Shown here: positions 16,308-24,449 of the stretch, in pieces
How positions within the stretch are numbered: position 1 is the stretch's first letter
Layout: each line of letters begins with the position of its first letter
Translations under genes and position numbers: made by a program
Source of the DNA: Caballeronia sp031450805
GTDB lineage: Bacteria > Pseudomonadota > Gammaproteobacteria > Burkholderiales > Burkholderiaceae
Length of the DNA stretch: 64,000 nucleotides
Reading direction: 5' to 3'
Assembly (NCBI RefSeq): GCF_031450805.1
Contig: NZ_JARTVY010000002.1
Coordinates: forward strand, 930,001 to 994,000
Notes under the pieces: generated by a model
Database searches by the model: none
What the model was told of the DNA's origin: nothing
What the model saw: the letters and a program-made list of their open reading frames with translations, nothing else

Positions 16308-17003
16308 TCAGAAGTGTCCGGTGAACTGATAGCGATCGCCCGGATGCCAGAGATTGGCGACCGAGGCGACCGTGTCGCGCGACCACGTCCGCCGATGCAG
16401 CAGCAGACACGGCTCGTGCTCGGTCATCGCGAGCGCGTGACGAATCCCGGCCGACGGCACCGACGCCTCGATCCGGTACTCCACACGCTGCAGCGGCGCG
16501 GCGATCATCAGGTACTGATTGGGCGTGATCGTCGTGAAATCCTGCCGCGCGTACTCGGGCGCGAGCGCCGGATTCACATGGCGTTCTTCGAGCTGAACCG
16601 GCTCGTCATTCTCGAAGTGGAGCACGCGCGAATGAAACACCGGGCTGCCGAGCGCGAGCTGCATTTCGGCGGCGAGCGTTTCATCGACGATGGATGCGCC
16701 CAGATGCAGCACCTCCGCGCGATACGCATGGCCGCGCGCGACGATTTCATCGGAAATGCTGCGAATCTCCACCAGCGTCGACGCGTACTTGGGCTGCGCG
16801 ACGAAGGTGCCCGCGCCCTGCACCCGCGTCAGCACCTGCTCGGCCGTCAGTTCGCGCAGCGCGCGGTTCACCGTCATGCGCGCGACCTTGAATTCCCGCG
16901 CCAGCTCGTTTTCGGAGGGCACCTGATCGCCCTCCTTCCATTCGCCGACGTGAATGCGCCCAAGGATGTAATCCTTGATCTCGCGATACGCAGGCGTGCT
17001 CAT
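16308..17003 (-). CDS. hutC: Histidine utilisation repressor (GntR/HutC)
   Basis: HutC represses hut genes until urocanate binds its UTRA effector domain. The 231-residue protein has a GntR winged helix (about residues 5-72, ENELAREFKVARMTVNRALRELTA) and a UTRA domain (about 90-228). Its start overlaps the hutH stop by 4 bp, so it is cotranscribed with hutH and autoregulated. HutC-like operator sequences are seen before hutH (18556-18567 and 18655-18666) and before the separate hutU (37543-37554), so it probably controls both hut blocks. Confidence 0.94.
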   Translation of the reverse strand: MSTPAYREIKDYILGRIHVGEWKEGDQVPSENELAREFKVARMTVNRALRELTAEQVLTRVQGAGTFVAQPKYASTLVEIRSISDEIVARGHAYRAEVLHLGASIVDETLAAEMQLALGSPVFHSRVLHFENDEPVQLEERHVNPALAPEYARQDFTTITPNQYLMIAAPLQRVEYRIEASVPSAGIRHALAMTEHEPCLLLHRRTWSRDTVASVANLWHPGDRYQFTGHF

Positions 17004-18547
17004 GCGCCGGTTTCCGCCGCGTTCATCGCTTCGGATACGAACGAAAACGGGCTGTGCTTCGCGATCTCGCCGTCCTGCACGAGCGTCGCGATGGCCGCGA
17101 TATCGGGCGCGAAGTAGTGGTCGATATCGTAGTGCGGCACGCGCGCGCGCAGCGTCTTCATCACGGCGTCGAGCCGCTCGCTCGTCCGGTGCGGCGCGCG
17201 CAGATCGACGCCTTGTGCCGCTGCGAGCAGTTCGATGGCGAGAATGTTGGCCGTGTTGCTCGCGATATCGCCGAGCTTGCGCGCGGCGAACGTGGCCATT
17301 GAAACGTGATCTTCCTGGTTCGCGGAGGTCGGCAACGAATCGACGGAAGCGGGATGCGCGAGCGTCTTGTTCTCCGATGCCAGCGCCGCCGCCGTCACAT
17401 GCGCGATCATGAAGCCCGAGTTGACGCCGCCATCGCGCACGAGGAACGGCGGCAGGCCGGAGAGCGTCGCGTCAATCAGCAGCGCGATGCGGCGCTCGGC
17501 CAGCGCGCCGATTTCCGCCGCCGCGAGCGCGAGATTGTCGGCGGCGAACGCGACCGGCTCGGCGTGGAAGTTGCCGCCCGAAAGCACCTCGCCCGTATCG
17601 GGGAAAATGAGCGGATTGTCGGAAACGGCGTTCGCTTCGATGAGCAGCACGTCGGCGGCGTGGCGCATCTGGTCGAGACAGGCGCCCATCACTTGCGGCT
17701 GGCAGCGCAGGCTGTACGGGTCCTGCACCTTCTCGCAATCCGCGTGCGACAGATTGATGCCCGAGCCTTCCAGCAACGTGCGATACGCAGCGGCCGCGTC
17801 CATCTGCCCGCGATGTCCGCGCAGTTCGTGGATGCGCGCATCGAACGGCACGACGGAACCGGCAGCCGCATCCACCGATAGGGAACCCGCCACGAGCCCC
17901 GTGCGGAACAGGTCTTCGATTGCGAAGAGGTTATAGAGCGCGAGCGCCGCCGACGCTTGCGTGCCGTTGAGCAGCGCGAGCCCTTCCTTCGCCTGCAGCG
18001 TGAGCGGCTTGAGTCCGGCGACTGCAAGGCCGTCTACCGCGCTCGCGCGTTCGCCGCGCACCATCACTTCGCCGATGCCGAGCAGCACCGTCGACATATG
18101 CGCGAGCGGCGCGAGATCGCCCGATGCGCCGACCGAGCCCTTGACCGGGATGATGGGCAGCACGTCGGCGTTGAACAGCGTGATGAGCGCCTCGATGACT
18201 TCGCGGCGAATGCCCGAATGACCGCGCCCGAGACTCGACAGCTTGAGCGCCATCAGGAGGCGCACGACCGGGCGGGACATCGGCTCGCCGACGCCGACCG
18301 CATGCGACAGCACGAGATTACGCTGCAGCAGTTCGAGTTGATCGGCCGGAATATGCGTGTTGGCGAGCCGCCCGAAGCCCGTGTTGATGCCGTAGGCGGG
18401 ATCGCCCTTGGCGGCGATCGCTGCAACGGCGCGCGCGCTCGCGTCGATGGCGTCGAAGCTCGCGGGATCGAGGCGCAGCGAGTCGGAGCCGCGCGCAATG
18501 CGGCGCAGTTGCGGCAGCGTGAGTTGTCCGGGCGTCAGCGTAATCAT
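17000..18547 (-). CDS. hutH: Histidine ammonia-lyase
   Basis: HutH removes ammonia from histidine to give urocanate, the first step and the source of the HutC inducer. The 515-residue protein contains the autocatalytic MIO triad A141-S142-G143 in GSVGASGDLAPLAH, the Tyr52 loop AYGINTGFG and the downstream segments typical of the aromatic ammonia-lyase fold. It leads the hutHCDFG unit. The ATG at 18547 lies just downstream of an operator-like TGTCTATACA sequence, so transcription should start very near the gene and be blocked by HutC. Confidence 0.97.
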   Translation of the reverse strand: MITLTPGQLTLPQLRRIARGSDSLRLDPASFDAIDASARAVAAIAAKGDPAYGINTGFGRLANTHIPADQLELLQRNLVLSHAVGVGEPMSRPVVRLLMALKLSSLGRGHSGIRREVIEALITLFNADVLPIIPVKGSVGASGDLAPLAHMSTVLLGIGEVMVRGERASAVDGLAVAGLKPLTLQAKEGLALLNGTQASAALALYNLFAIEDLFRTGLVAGSLSVDAAAGSVVPFDARIHELRGHRGQMDAAAAYRTLLEGSGINLSHADCEKVQDPYSLRCQPQVMGACLDQMRHAADVLLIEANAVSDNPLIFPDTGEVLSGGNFHAEPVAFAADNLALAAAEIGALAERRIALLIDATLSGLPPFLVRDGGVNSGFMIAHVTAAALASENKTLAHPASVDSLPTSANQEDHVSMATFAARKLGDIASNTANILAIELLAAAQGVDLRAPHRTSERLDAVMKTLRARVPHYDIDHYFAPDIAAIATLVQDGEIAKHSPFSFVSEAMNAAETGA

Positions 18548-18555
18548 GTTTCGTC

Positions 18556-18567
18556 CTGTCTATACAA
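18556..18567 (-). promoter_or_regulatory. HutC-type operator, proximal to hutH
   Basis: CTGTCTATACAA differs at two positions from the perfect palindrome TTGTATATACAA found before hutU. It lies 8 bp upstream of the hutH start and overlaps a possible -10 (TATAGA on the minus strand). An adjoining inverted repeat, TTAGAC (18569-18574) and GTCTAA (18579-18584), may be part of the promoter. Confidence 0.6.
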
Positions 18568-18654
18568 GTTAGACGCCAGTCTAAACGGGCATAAACGGCG
18601 AAACAAGGGGAACTACGGGATTCCACTGAGATGAAATCCCAACGACGCATCCTG

Positions 18655-18666
18655 TTGTCTATACAG
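18655..18666 (-). promoter_or_regulatory. HutC-type operator, distal to hutH
   Basis: TTGTCTATACAG is a second copy of the hut operator-like sequence, 99 bp upstream of the first and 14 bp beyond the end of the neighbouring acetyltransferase gene. It differs at two positions from TTGTATATACAA. Two spaced sites would permit looping or cooperative binding. Confidence 0.55.
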
Positions 18667-18679
18667 ATGAAGCGTGTTT

Positions 18680-19150
18680 TTACAACACCTTTTCCATGAT
18701 GAGCTGCACGAAGCGCTGACCTCTTACGACTGCACGCGCGAGCAGCATGGTGAAGCCGCAGTACTCGAAGAACTCACGTCCGGTCGCGCTGGAATAGGTG
18801 TGCAGCACACGGATGCCGGCTTCGTCGGCTTCGGCTTCGATGCGCGCGAGCAGCGCCGTCGCCACGCCTTTGCGCTGGTGATCCGGGTGCACGAACATCA
18901 TGTCGATCAGTCCGTTCTTCTCGAGATCGGCGAAACCCGCGAGCTGGCCGTCCGTGAACGCAACCCAGGTCGGCCGGCTCGCGCGGGCCAGCGCCCATTC
19001 GTCCGGGTCGGCTTGCGCCCACGCTTCGATCTGCTTTTCGTTGTAATCGGCCGATGCCGTCTCGCGCACCGCGCGGAGAAACAGATCGATGATGCCGTCG
19101 AGATCGCTCGGACGGTACGGTCTGATTTCGATAAGCGGGAACACGGACAT
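18680..19150 (-). CDS. GNAT family N-acetyltransferase
   Basis: The 156-residue GNAT protein has the acetyl-CoA-binding segment DMMFVHPDHQRKGVATALLARIEAEA (motif A, about residues 83-108) and the closing FFEYCGF motif. It transfers an acetyl group to an amine, but the acceptor is unknown. The ATG at 19150 follows an AAGG ribosome site; a nine-codon longer form is possible. The gene's end faces the hutH promoter region. Confidence 0.85.
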   Translation of the reverse strand: MSVFPLIEIRPYRPSDLDGIIDLFLRAVRETASADYNEKQIEAWAQADPDEWALARASRPTWVAFTDGQLAGFADLEKNGLIDMMFVHPDHQRKGVATALLARIEAEADEAGIRVLHTYSSATGREFFEYCGFTMLLARAVVRGQRFVQLIMEKVL

Positions 19151-19277
19151 GTATTTCACCTTCTTTCTTGCGGTCAAAGAGTAGAGCCGCTGCAGGCGCA
19201 GCGAAGTGGAGCGTCGGGGACGCAGGACGAAATTGTAGGAAACAGGCGCGGGCGAAACGCCAAAAGGTGTGGCGGCA

Positions 19278-19655
19278 TCAACTCGCGGCGGCGACAGTCG
19301 CGATTCCGAGCGCGGTCATCAGCAGCGAAGCGCCGACGTGCGTCGCGATTTCGATGAACGCCCAGCCGAACCGCCCCTGCTGAAGATGCGCGACCACCTC
19401 AGCGGAAAACGTCGAAAACGTGGACAGCCCGCCCATCAGTCCGGTGATGACGAAGAGCCGCCATTCGACCGAGATATCCGGAAAACGTGCGAAAAACGCC
19501 ACCGCCACCCCGATGATGTACCCGGCGATGACATTGGCCGTGAAAGTGCCGAGCGGCAAGTTAGGAAAGATGGCGTTCAGGCGCAACCCGAGCGCCCATC
19601 GGAGCAGCGAACCGAGGCCGCCGCCAAGTCCCACGGCGAAAATCGACAGGTACAT
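19278..19655 (-). CDS. crcB: Fluoride-specific ion channel CrcB/Fluc
   Basis: CrcB is a small inner-membrane dual-topology dimeric channel that lets cytoplasmic fluoride escape. The 125-residue protein has four membrane helices (about residues 3-22, 35-58, 66-88 and 98-122) and the signature GGLSTFSTFS in helix 3. No fluoride riboswitch is recognisable in the short space upstream. It follows a small hypothetical gene by 8 bp and may share its transcript. Confidence 0.94.
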   Translation of the reverse strand: MYLSIFAVGLGGGLGSLLRWALGLRLNAIFPNLPLGTFTANVIAGYIIGVAVAFFARFPDISVEWRLFVITGLMGGLSTFSTFSAEVVAHLQQGRFGWAFIEIATHVGASLLMTALGIATVAAAS

Positions 19656-19663
19656 GAATAAGC

Positions 19664-19891
19664 TTAGTTATCTGAATGAAGGTGCGCGAGCCGTTCGACG
19701 AGCGCAGCCCGGCTTCGCTCGACGATCCATCCCCGCTCGTGCCGCACATGCGCCGCCCACGTGCCGTCGCGCCGCGCTTCCCAGCAGCCCGCCTCGTGGC
19801 CGTCGATGAAGAGCGAGCCGCGCATGAGCAGCGCGGGATCGGCGGGATCGAGCGCCATGTCGTCGTTGTGTTCGAGCTTTACATCGTGCAT
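19664..19891 (-). CDS. Hypothetical protein (75 aa)
   Basis: I do not recognise this small protein. It is compact, acidic at the N-terminus (MHDVKLEHNDDMALDPAD) and contains several Trp and His residues (CWEARRDGTWAAHVRHERGW). The pattern suggests a small cytoplasmic beta protein. Codon use fits the neighbourhood and no competing frame is more plausible. It ends 8 bp before the crcB start, so a translational unit with crcB is likely. Confidence 0.6.
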   Translation of the reverse strand: MHDVKLEHNDDMALDPADPALLMRGSLFIDGHEAGCWEARRDGTWAAHVRHERGWIVERSRAALVERLAHLHSDN

Positions 19892-19987
19892 GAACGTCGC
19901 CTGCGAAAGCCGGCTATCGGCATTCTAACGATACTTGAGCCTCTTACCGTAACACGAAGGATATTGCCGAATGGCAATCGAGCGTGC

Positions 19988-21010
19988 TCATGGCTGCGTT
20001 CGAAGCGCGTCCTTCAGCGAGAGTCGCCGATGACCGTCGCGGCCGGTCACGCTTTTCGCGCTGAAAAGCGCATCGAGAATGGCCTGTTCGATGCTGTCGG
20101 CGGTCGACTGAAACAGCGGATCGATGAAGGCGTCGCCAAGCAGCGGCGGCATCGCGATGAAAGCGGCTTCGTGGGGGACCGTGTACGCGGTCGAGAACGC
20201 CAGCGCGATGTCGCCGCTGCCGTGGCCATAGACGGAGCCGGTGCGCGCGAGGCCCGCTGCGGCGCGCATCGCCACGCGGCGTAGCTGGCGCGAATCGAGC
20301 GGCGCGTCGGTGGCGACCAGCATGATGATCGATCCTTGCTCCGGAGCGGCGTTCGATTGCATCGCGGCGTGCAGCCGGCGCCCGACCGTATCGCCCGCGA
20401 TCGTGAGTTGCGGCAGGCGGCCGAAGTTGGCGAGCACGAGCGCGCCTGTCGTGTACGCGTGTCCTTCGATGTGGACAATGCGCGATGCCGCACCAATGCC
20501 GCCCTTCAGTTCGAAGCACGACATGCCACGTCCCGCGCCGACCGAGCCGCGAGCGAAGTCGGCGGAACATGCGGCGAGGGCATCGCGATAATGCGCCTCT
20601 TCCACGGCGAAAGCCTGCATGTCGTTCAGATATCCGTCGTTGCATTCGAGAACGAGCGGATTCACGCTCGGCCAGTCGCGGCCGATCTTCGCATTTGCTT
20701 CGCATGCCGAACGAACCTGCGCCTGCGCGACGGCGCCGATACCGAACGTATTCGTCAGTGCGACCGGCGTTTCGAGGACGCCGAGTTCGTCGAGCTGCAC
20801 GAGTCCGACGCTCTTGCCGAAGCCATTGATGACGCACGCCGCAGCGGGAACCTTGTCGCGATAGATGTCGCCGTCATGCGGACGCACGACCGTGACGCCG
20901 GTCCGGATATCGCCGTCGTTCAATGTGCAATGCCCGACCGCTACGCCCGCCACGTCCGCGATCGTGCCGCGTGCTCCCGCTTCGAACACGCCGATATGCG
21001 GTACGTTCAT
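19988..21010 (-). CDS. P1 family aminopeptidase (DmpA/BapA type, family S58)
   Basis: The 340-residue protein is an Ntn-hydrolase-like aminopeptidase. The autoproteolysis site is G226-S227 in PEQGSIIMLVATDAP, where Ser227 would become the nucleophile of the processed beta subunit. DmpA-type enzymes release N-terminal D- or L-amino acids and some hydrolyse beta-peptides. Its ATG overlaps the stop of the upstream permease gene (TGATG), so it is the last cistron of the peptide-import operon and probably acts on the imported peptides. There is no signal peptide. Confidence 0.92.
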   Translation of the reverse strand: MNVPHIGVFEAGARGTIADVAGVAVGHCTLNDGDIRTGVTVVRPHDGDIYRDKVPAAACVINGFGKSVGLVQLDELGVLETPVALTNTFGIGAVAQAQVRSACEANAKIGRDWPSVNPLVLECNDGYLNDMQAFAVEEAHYRDALAACSADFARGSVGAGRGMSCFELKGGIGAASRIVHIEGHAYTTGALVLANFGRLPQLTIAGDTVGRRLHAAMQSNAAPEQGSIIMLVATDAPLDSRQLRRVAMRAAAGLARTGSVYGHGSGDIALAFSTAYTVPHEAAFIAMPPLLGDAFIDPLFQSTADSIEQAILDALFSAKSVTGRDGHRRLSLKDALRTQP

Positions 21011-21900
21011 CACGGCCGGTCGAGCTTCGGATCGAGCGCATCGCGCAGGCCGTCGCCCAGCAGATTGAAGGCGAGCACCGTGAAGAAGATCGCGAGGCTC
21101 GGGAAGATCGCGACGTGCGGGGCCATCGTCATGTCGGCGCGCGCCTCGTTGAGCATCGCGCCCCACTCGGGCGTCGGCGGCTGCGCGCCCAGGCCGAGAA
21201 ACGAAAGGCTCGCCGCCGTGATGATCGACGTGCCGATGCGCATCGTGAAGTAGACGACCACCGACGATATCGTGCCCGGCAGAATGTGCCGCACGATGAT
21301 CGTCCAGTCCGAAGCGCCGATGCTGCGCGCCGCCTCGATATACGTGAGATGCTTGAGCGCAAGCGTGTTGCCGCGCACGAGCCGCGCAAACGCGGGAATG
21401 CTGAAAATGGCGACGGCGAACACGACGTTGACCATGCCGTTGCCGAGAATCGCAACCACGCCGATTGCAAGCAAAATGCCGGGAAACGCGAACAGGACGT
21501 CTGAGATGCGCATCACGATGCGGTCCCACCAGCCTTCGTAATACCCGGCGAGCAGGCCGAAGAACGTGCCGATGACCGCGCCGATCACCACGCTCACGAG
21601 TCCCGCCGTCAGCGAGATACGGCTGCCGACGAGAATGCGGCTCAGGATATCGCGGCCCAGCGAATCGACGCCGAACCAGTGCGCCGCCGACGGCCCCGCG
21701 TTGAGCGCATCGTAATCGAAGTAGTTCTCGGGGTCATACGGCGCGATATATGGCGCGATGATCGCAAGCACGACGAGCAACAGGACGAACACCGCCGCCA
21801 CGAGCGCGACATGCTGCTGCCGGAACTTGCGCCAGAACTCGCTCCACGGCGTGCGTACTTCCTGCTGCGTGCTTCCGGCGACTCGGGCGGTCACACTCAT
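21010..21900 (-). CDS. gsiD: Peptide/glutathione ABC transporter permease (GsiD/DppC type)
   Basis: This 296-residue inner-membrane subunit has an N-terminal OppC-type helix (about residues 33-55) followed by the BPD_transp_1 domain with five helices. The EAA loop is visible as EAARSIGASDWTIIVRHILPG. It pairs with the GsiC-like permease encoded 7 bp upstream to form the transmembrane pore. The symbol follows E. coli gsiABCD and rests on gene order with iaaA; dipeptide permease is an equally good name. Confidence 0.9.
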   Translation of the reverse strand: MSVTARVAGSTQQEVRTPWSEFWRKFRQQHVALVAAVFVLLLVVLAIIAPYIAPYDPENYFDYDALNAGPSAAHWFGVDSLGRDILSRILVGSRISLTAGLVSVVIGAVIGTFFGLLAGYYEGWWDRIVMRISDVLFAFPGILLAIGVVAILGNGMVNVVFAVAIFSIPAFARLVRGNTLALKHLTYIEAARSIGASDWTIIVRHILPGTISSVVVYFTMRIGTSIITAASLSFLGLGAQPPTPEWGAMLNEARADMTMAPHVAIFPSLAIFFTVLAFNLLGDGLRDALDPKLDRP

Positions 21901-21907
21901 GCGATCC

Positions 21908-22828
21908 TCACTTGAACCGGATGGTCGGGTTGATGACCGCGTACAGCACGTCCACGACCAGATTGATGACGATGAACTCCAGCGAGAACAGCAGCACTTC
22001 CGCCTGAATCACCGGGTAGTCGCGCATCTCGACCGCATCCACGAGCAGGCGTCCGAGACCGGGCCAGTTGAACACTTTCTCGACGACGATCGAGCCGCCG
22101 AGCAGGAAGCCGAATTGCAGGCCCATCATCGTGACGACCGGGATCATCGCGTTGCGCAGGCAATGCTTGACGATGACCATCGGCTCATGCACGCCCTTCG
22201 CGCGCGCCGTACGCACGAAGTCCTCGCCCAGCACTTCGACGAACGATGCCCGCGTGAAGCGCGCCATGACCGCCGCCACCGCAGCGCCGAGCGTGAGCGA
22301 TGGCAACACGTAGCTTTGCCATGTGCCGTCGCCGACGATGGGCAGCCAGCCGAGCTTGACCGAGAAGATCTCGATGAGCAGCATCCCCAGCGCGAACGCC
22401 GGAAACGATATGCCCGACACCGCGAGCGTCATGCCGATGCGATCGGGCCACTTGTTGCGCCACACCGCCGACACAATGCCGATCGCCATTCCGAACACCA
22501 CGGCCCACGCCATGCTGGCGAGCGTGAGCCATAGCGTCGGCATGAAGCGCTCGGCGATTTCCGTGCTGACGGGCCGCTTGCTGCGCGTCGACATGCCGAA
22601 GTCGAAGTGCACGACCCTGCTGAAGAAGCTCACGAGTTGATGCGGCAGCGGCTTGTCGAGACCGAGATCGGCACGCACGAGGGCGACCGTCGCTTCGTCC
22701 GCTTCGGCCCCGGCCGCGAGACGCGCCGGATCGCCGGGCAGCAGATGCACGAACAGGAAAACCAGCACCGCGACGATGAAAAGCGTCGGCAGAAGCCCCA
22801 GCAGACGCTTCGCGAGGAAGTTGAGCAT
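21908..22828 (-). CDS. gsiC: Peptide/glutathione ABC transporter permease (GsiC/DppB type)
   Basis: This 306-residue permease has six predicted membrane helices and the characteristic N-terminus LAKRLLGLLPTLFIVAVLVFLFVHLLPGDPARL. The EAA motif is visible in VRTARAKGVHEPMVIVKHCLRNA. Its start is 2 bp after the binding-protein stop, showing tight translational coupling. It forms a heterodimer with GsiD. Confidence 0.9.
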   Translation of the reverse strand: MLNFLAKRLLGLLPTLFIVAVLVFLFVHLLPGDPARLAAGAEADEATVALVRADLGLDKPLPHQLVSFFSRVVHFDFGMSTRSKRPVSTEIAERFMPTLWLTLASMAWAVVFGMAIGIVSAVWRNKWPDRIGMTLAVSGISFPAFALGMLLIEIFSVKLGWLPIVGDGTWQSYVLPSLTLGAAVAAVMARFTRASFVEVLGEDFVRTARAKGVHEPMVIVKHCLRNAMIPVVTMMGLQFGFLLGGSIVVEKVFNWPGLGRLLVDAVEMRDYPVIQAEVLLFSLEFIVINLVVDVLYAVINPTIRFK

Positions 22829-22830
22829 CG

Positions 22831-24387
22831 TTACTTGATGGCGATGTCGTCGAAATTGAACGAGCCGTCAGGCATCACGTATGCGCCGGAAAGCCGCTTG
22901 CTGCGCGCATAGACCACTTTCTCGGTGACGAGAAAGATCCACGGCGCATCGGCCCAGATGCGCTTCTGCGCATCCGCATAGAGCGCGGCTTTCTCGTTGC
23001 GATCGGTGGTGGCGAGCGCCTTCTGCAAGTCGGCGTCGACGTTTTCGTTCCGGTAGTACGCCGTATTCGACAGCTTCGGCGGCATCGACGAGCTCGCGAG
23101 CAACGGCGAGATGGCCCAGTCCGCTTCGCCCGTCGACGACGACCAGCCGATGTAGTACATCCGCACGGGAGCGGTGGCCGGATCGGGCGCGCTGTCCACG
23201 CGCTGCACGCGCTGCCCCGCTTCCAGCGCTTCGACCGACGCCTTCACGCCTACTTGCCCGAGCTGTTGCTGCACGAACTGAATGATCTTCTGGGCCGTCG
23301 TGTGGTTATAGCCGGACCAGAGCGTCGTTTCGAAGCCGTTCGGATAGCCGGCTTCCTTCAGCAACTGGCGAGCCCTGGCCGGATCGTATTTCCAGGGGCC
23401 GAGCTTCGTCGCATAGTCGACGCCCTGCGGCACGACGCCTTCGGACGGCACCGCATAGCCCGCGAACGCGACCTTGACCAGCGCTTCCTTGTTGATCGCA
23501 TAGTTGAGCGCCTCGCGCACCTTCGGGTTATCGAAGGGCTTCTGGCCCATGTTCATGCTGATGTAGCGCTGAATGATCGACGGCGCGGCGATCAGATCGA
23601 CCTTCGGGCTGGACTTGAGCGTGGCCGCCTGTTCGAACGGCACCTGGAACGCGAAGTCCGCTTCGCCGGTCTGCATGAGCGCCGCACGCGTGTTGTTATC
23701 GACGACCGGCTTCCAGTCGATCATGTCGATCTTCGGATAACCCTTCTTCCAGTAGCCCGCGAACTTCTTCACCTTGAGGTCGTCCGTCTGTTTCCATTCG
23801 ACGAACTCGAACGGTCCCGTGCCGACCGGATGAAACGCGATCTCCTTGCCATGCTTCTGGAGCGCGGCCGGCGACATCATCACCGCCGACGGATGCGCGA
23901 GCACGTTGATGAACGCGGAGAACGGAATCTTCAGCGTGACCCTGACCGTGTAAGGGTCGATGACTTCCGTCTTCTCGATCTTGTTGAAGAGGTTGTAGCG
24001 CTTGAGCTTGTTCGCCGGATCGATCACGCGATCGAACGATGCCTTCACTGCATCGGCGTTGAAGTCGGTGCCGTCGTGGAACTTCACGCCCTGACGCAAG
24101 TGGATCGTATAGACCTTCGCATCGGGACTCGCCTCGTAGCTCGCCGCAAGCACGTTCTGAATCTTCATGTCCTTGTCGAAGCCGAACAGCCCTTGATAGA
24201 ACGACTTCGATACCGCTTGCGACAGCGTGTCGTTGGCATCGTAGGGATCGAGCGTCGTGAACGTCGAAGCGACGGCCATGACCGCGGTGCTTTGCGCATG
24301 GGCGGTCACGGGCCCGAGCGCGAACATCGAGGCGACTGCACTCGCTGCAACGCAACTGCGAAACTTGAACGAACGAGAGGACGGCAT
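22831..24387 (-). CDS. gsiB: Peptide/glutathione-binding protein (GsiB/DppA type, SBP family 5)
   Basis: The 518-residue periplasmic protein has a long signal peptide (about residues 1-31, ending AHA) and an SBP_bac_5 domain. Typical segments include LRQGVKFHDGTDFNADAVKASFDRV and YAINKEALVKVAFAGYAVP. It delivers peptides, possibly glutathione, to GsiC-GsiD. It is separated by 62 bp from the ATPase gene, the largest gap in the operon, which could hold a processing or attenuator site to boost binding-protein level. Confidence 0.92.
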   Translation of the reverse strand: MPSSRSFKFRSCVAASAVASMFALGPVTAHAQSTAVMAVASTFTTLDPYDANDTLSQAVSKSFYQGLFGFDKDMKIQNVLAASYEASPDAKVYTIHLRQGVKFHDGTDFNADAVKASFDRVIDPANKLKRYNLFNKIEKTEVIDPYTVRVTLKIPFSAFINVLAHPSAVMMSPAALQKHGKEIAFHPVGTGPFEFVEWKQTDDLKVKKFAGYWKKGYPKIDMIDWKPVVDNNTRAALMQTGEADFAFQVPFEQAATLKSSPKVDLIAAPSIIQRYISMNMGQKPFDNPKVREALNYAINKEALVKVAFAGYAVPSEGVVPQGVDYATKLGPWKYDPARARQLLKEAGYPNGFETTLWSGYNHTTAQKIIQFVQQQLGQVGVKASVEALEAGQRVQRVDSAPDPATAPVRMYYIGWSSSTGEADWAISPLLASSSMPPKLSNTAYYRNENVDADLQKALATTDRNEKAALYADAQKRIWADAPWIFLVTEKVVYARSKRLSGAYVMPDGSFNFDDIAIK

Positions 24388-24449
24388 CGTGAACTCCTTT
24401 GCTTGACGTTATGGTTCGCTACGATGTGCTTCCGGCGATTTTCCGGCAT

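Noticed and set aside
19656..19700. Fluoride riboswitch in front of crcB
   Set aside because: The upstream space is mostly inside another gene and the conserved pseudoknot sequence is absent.
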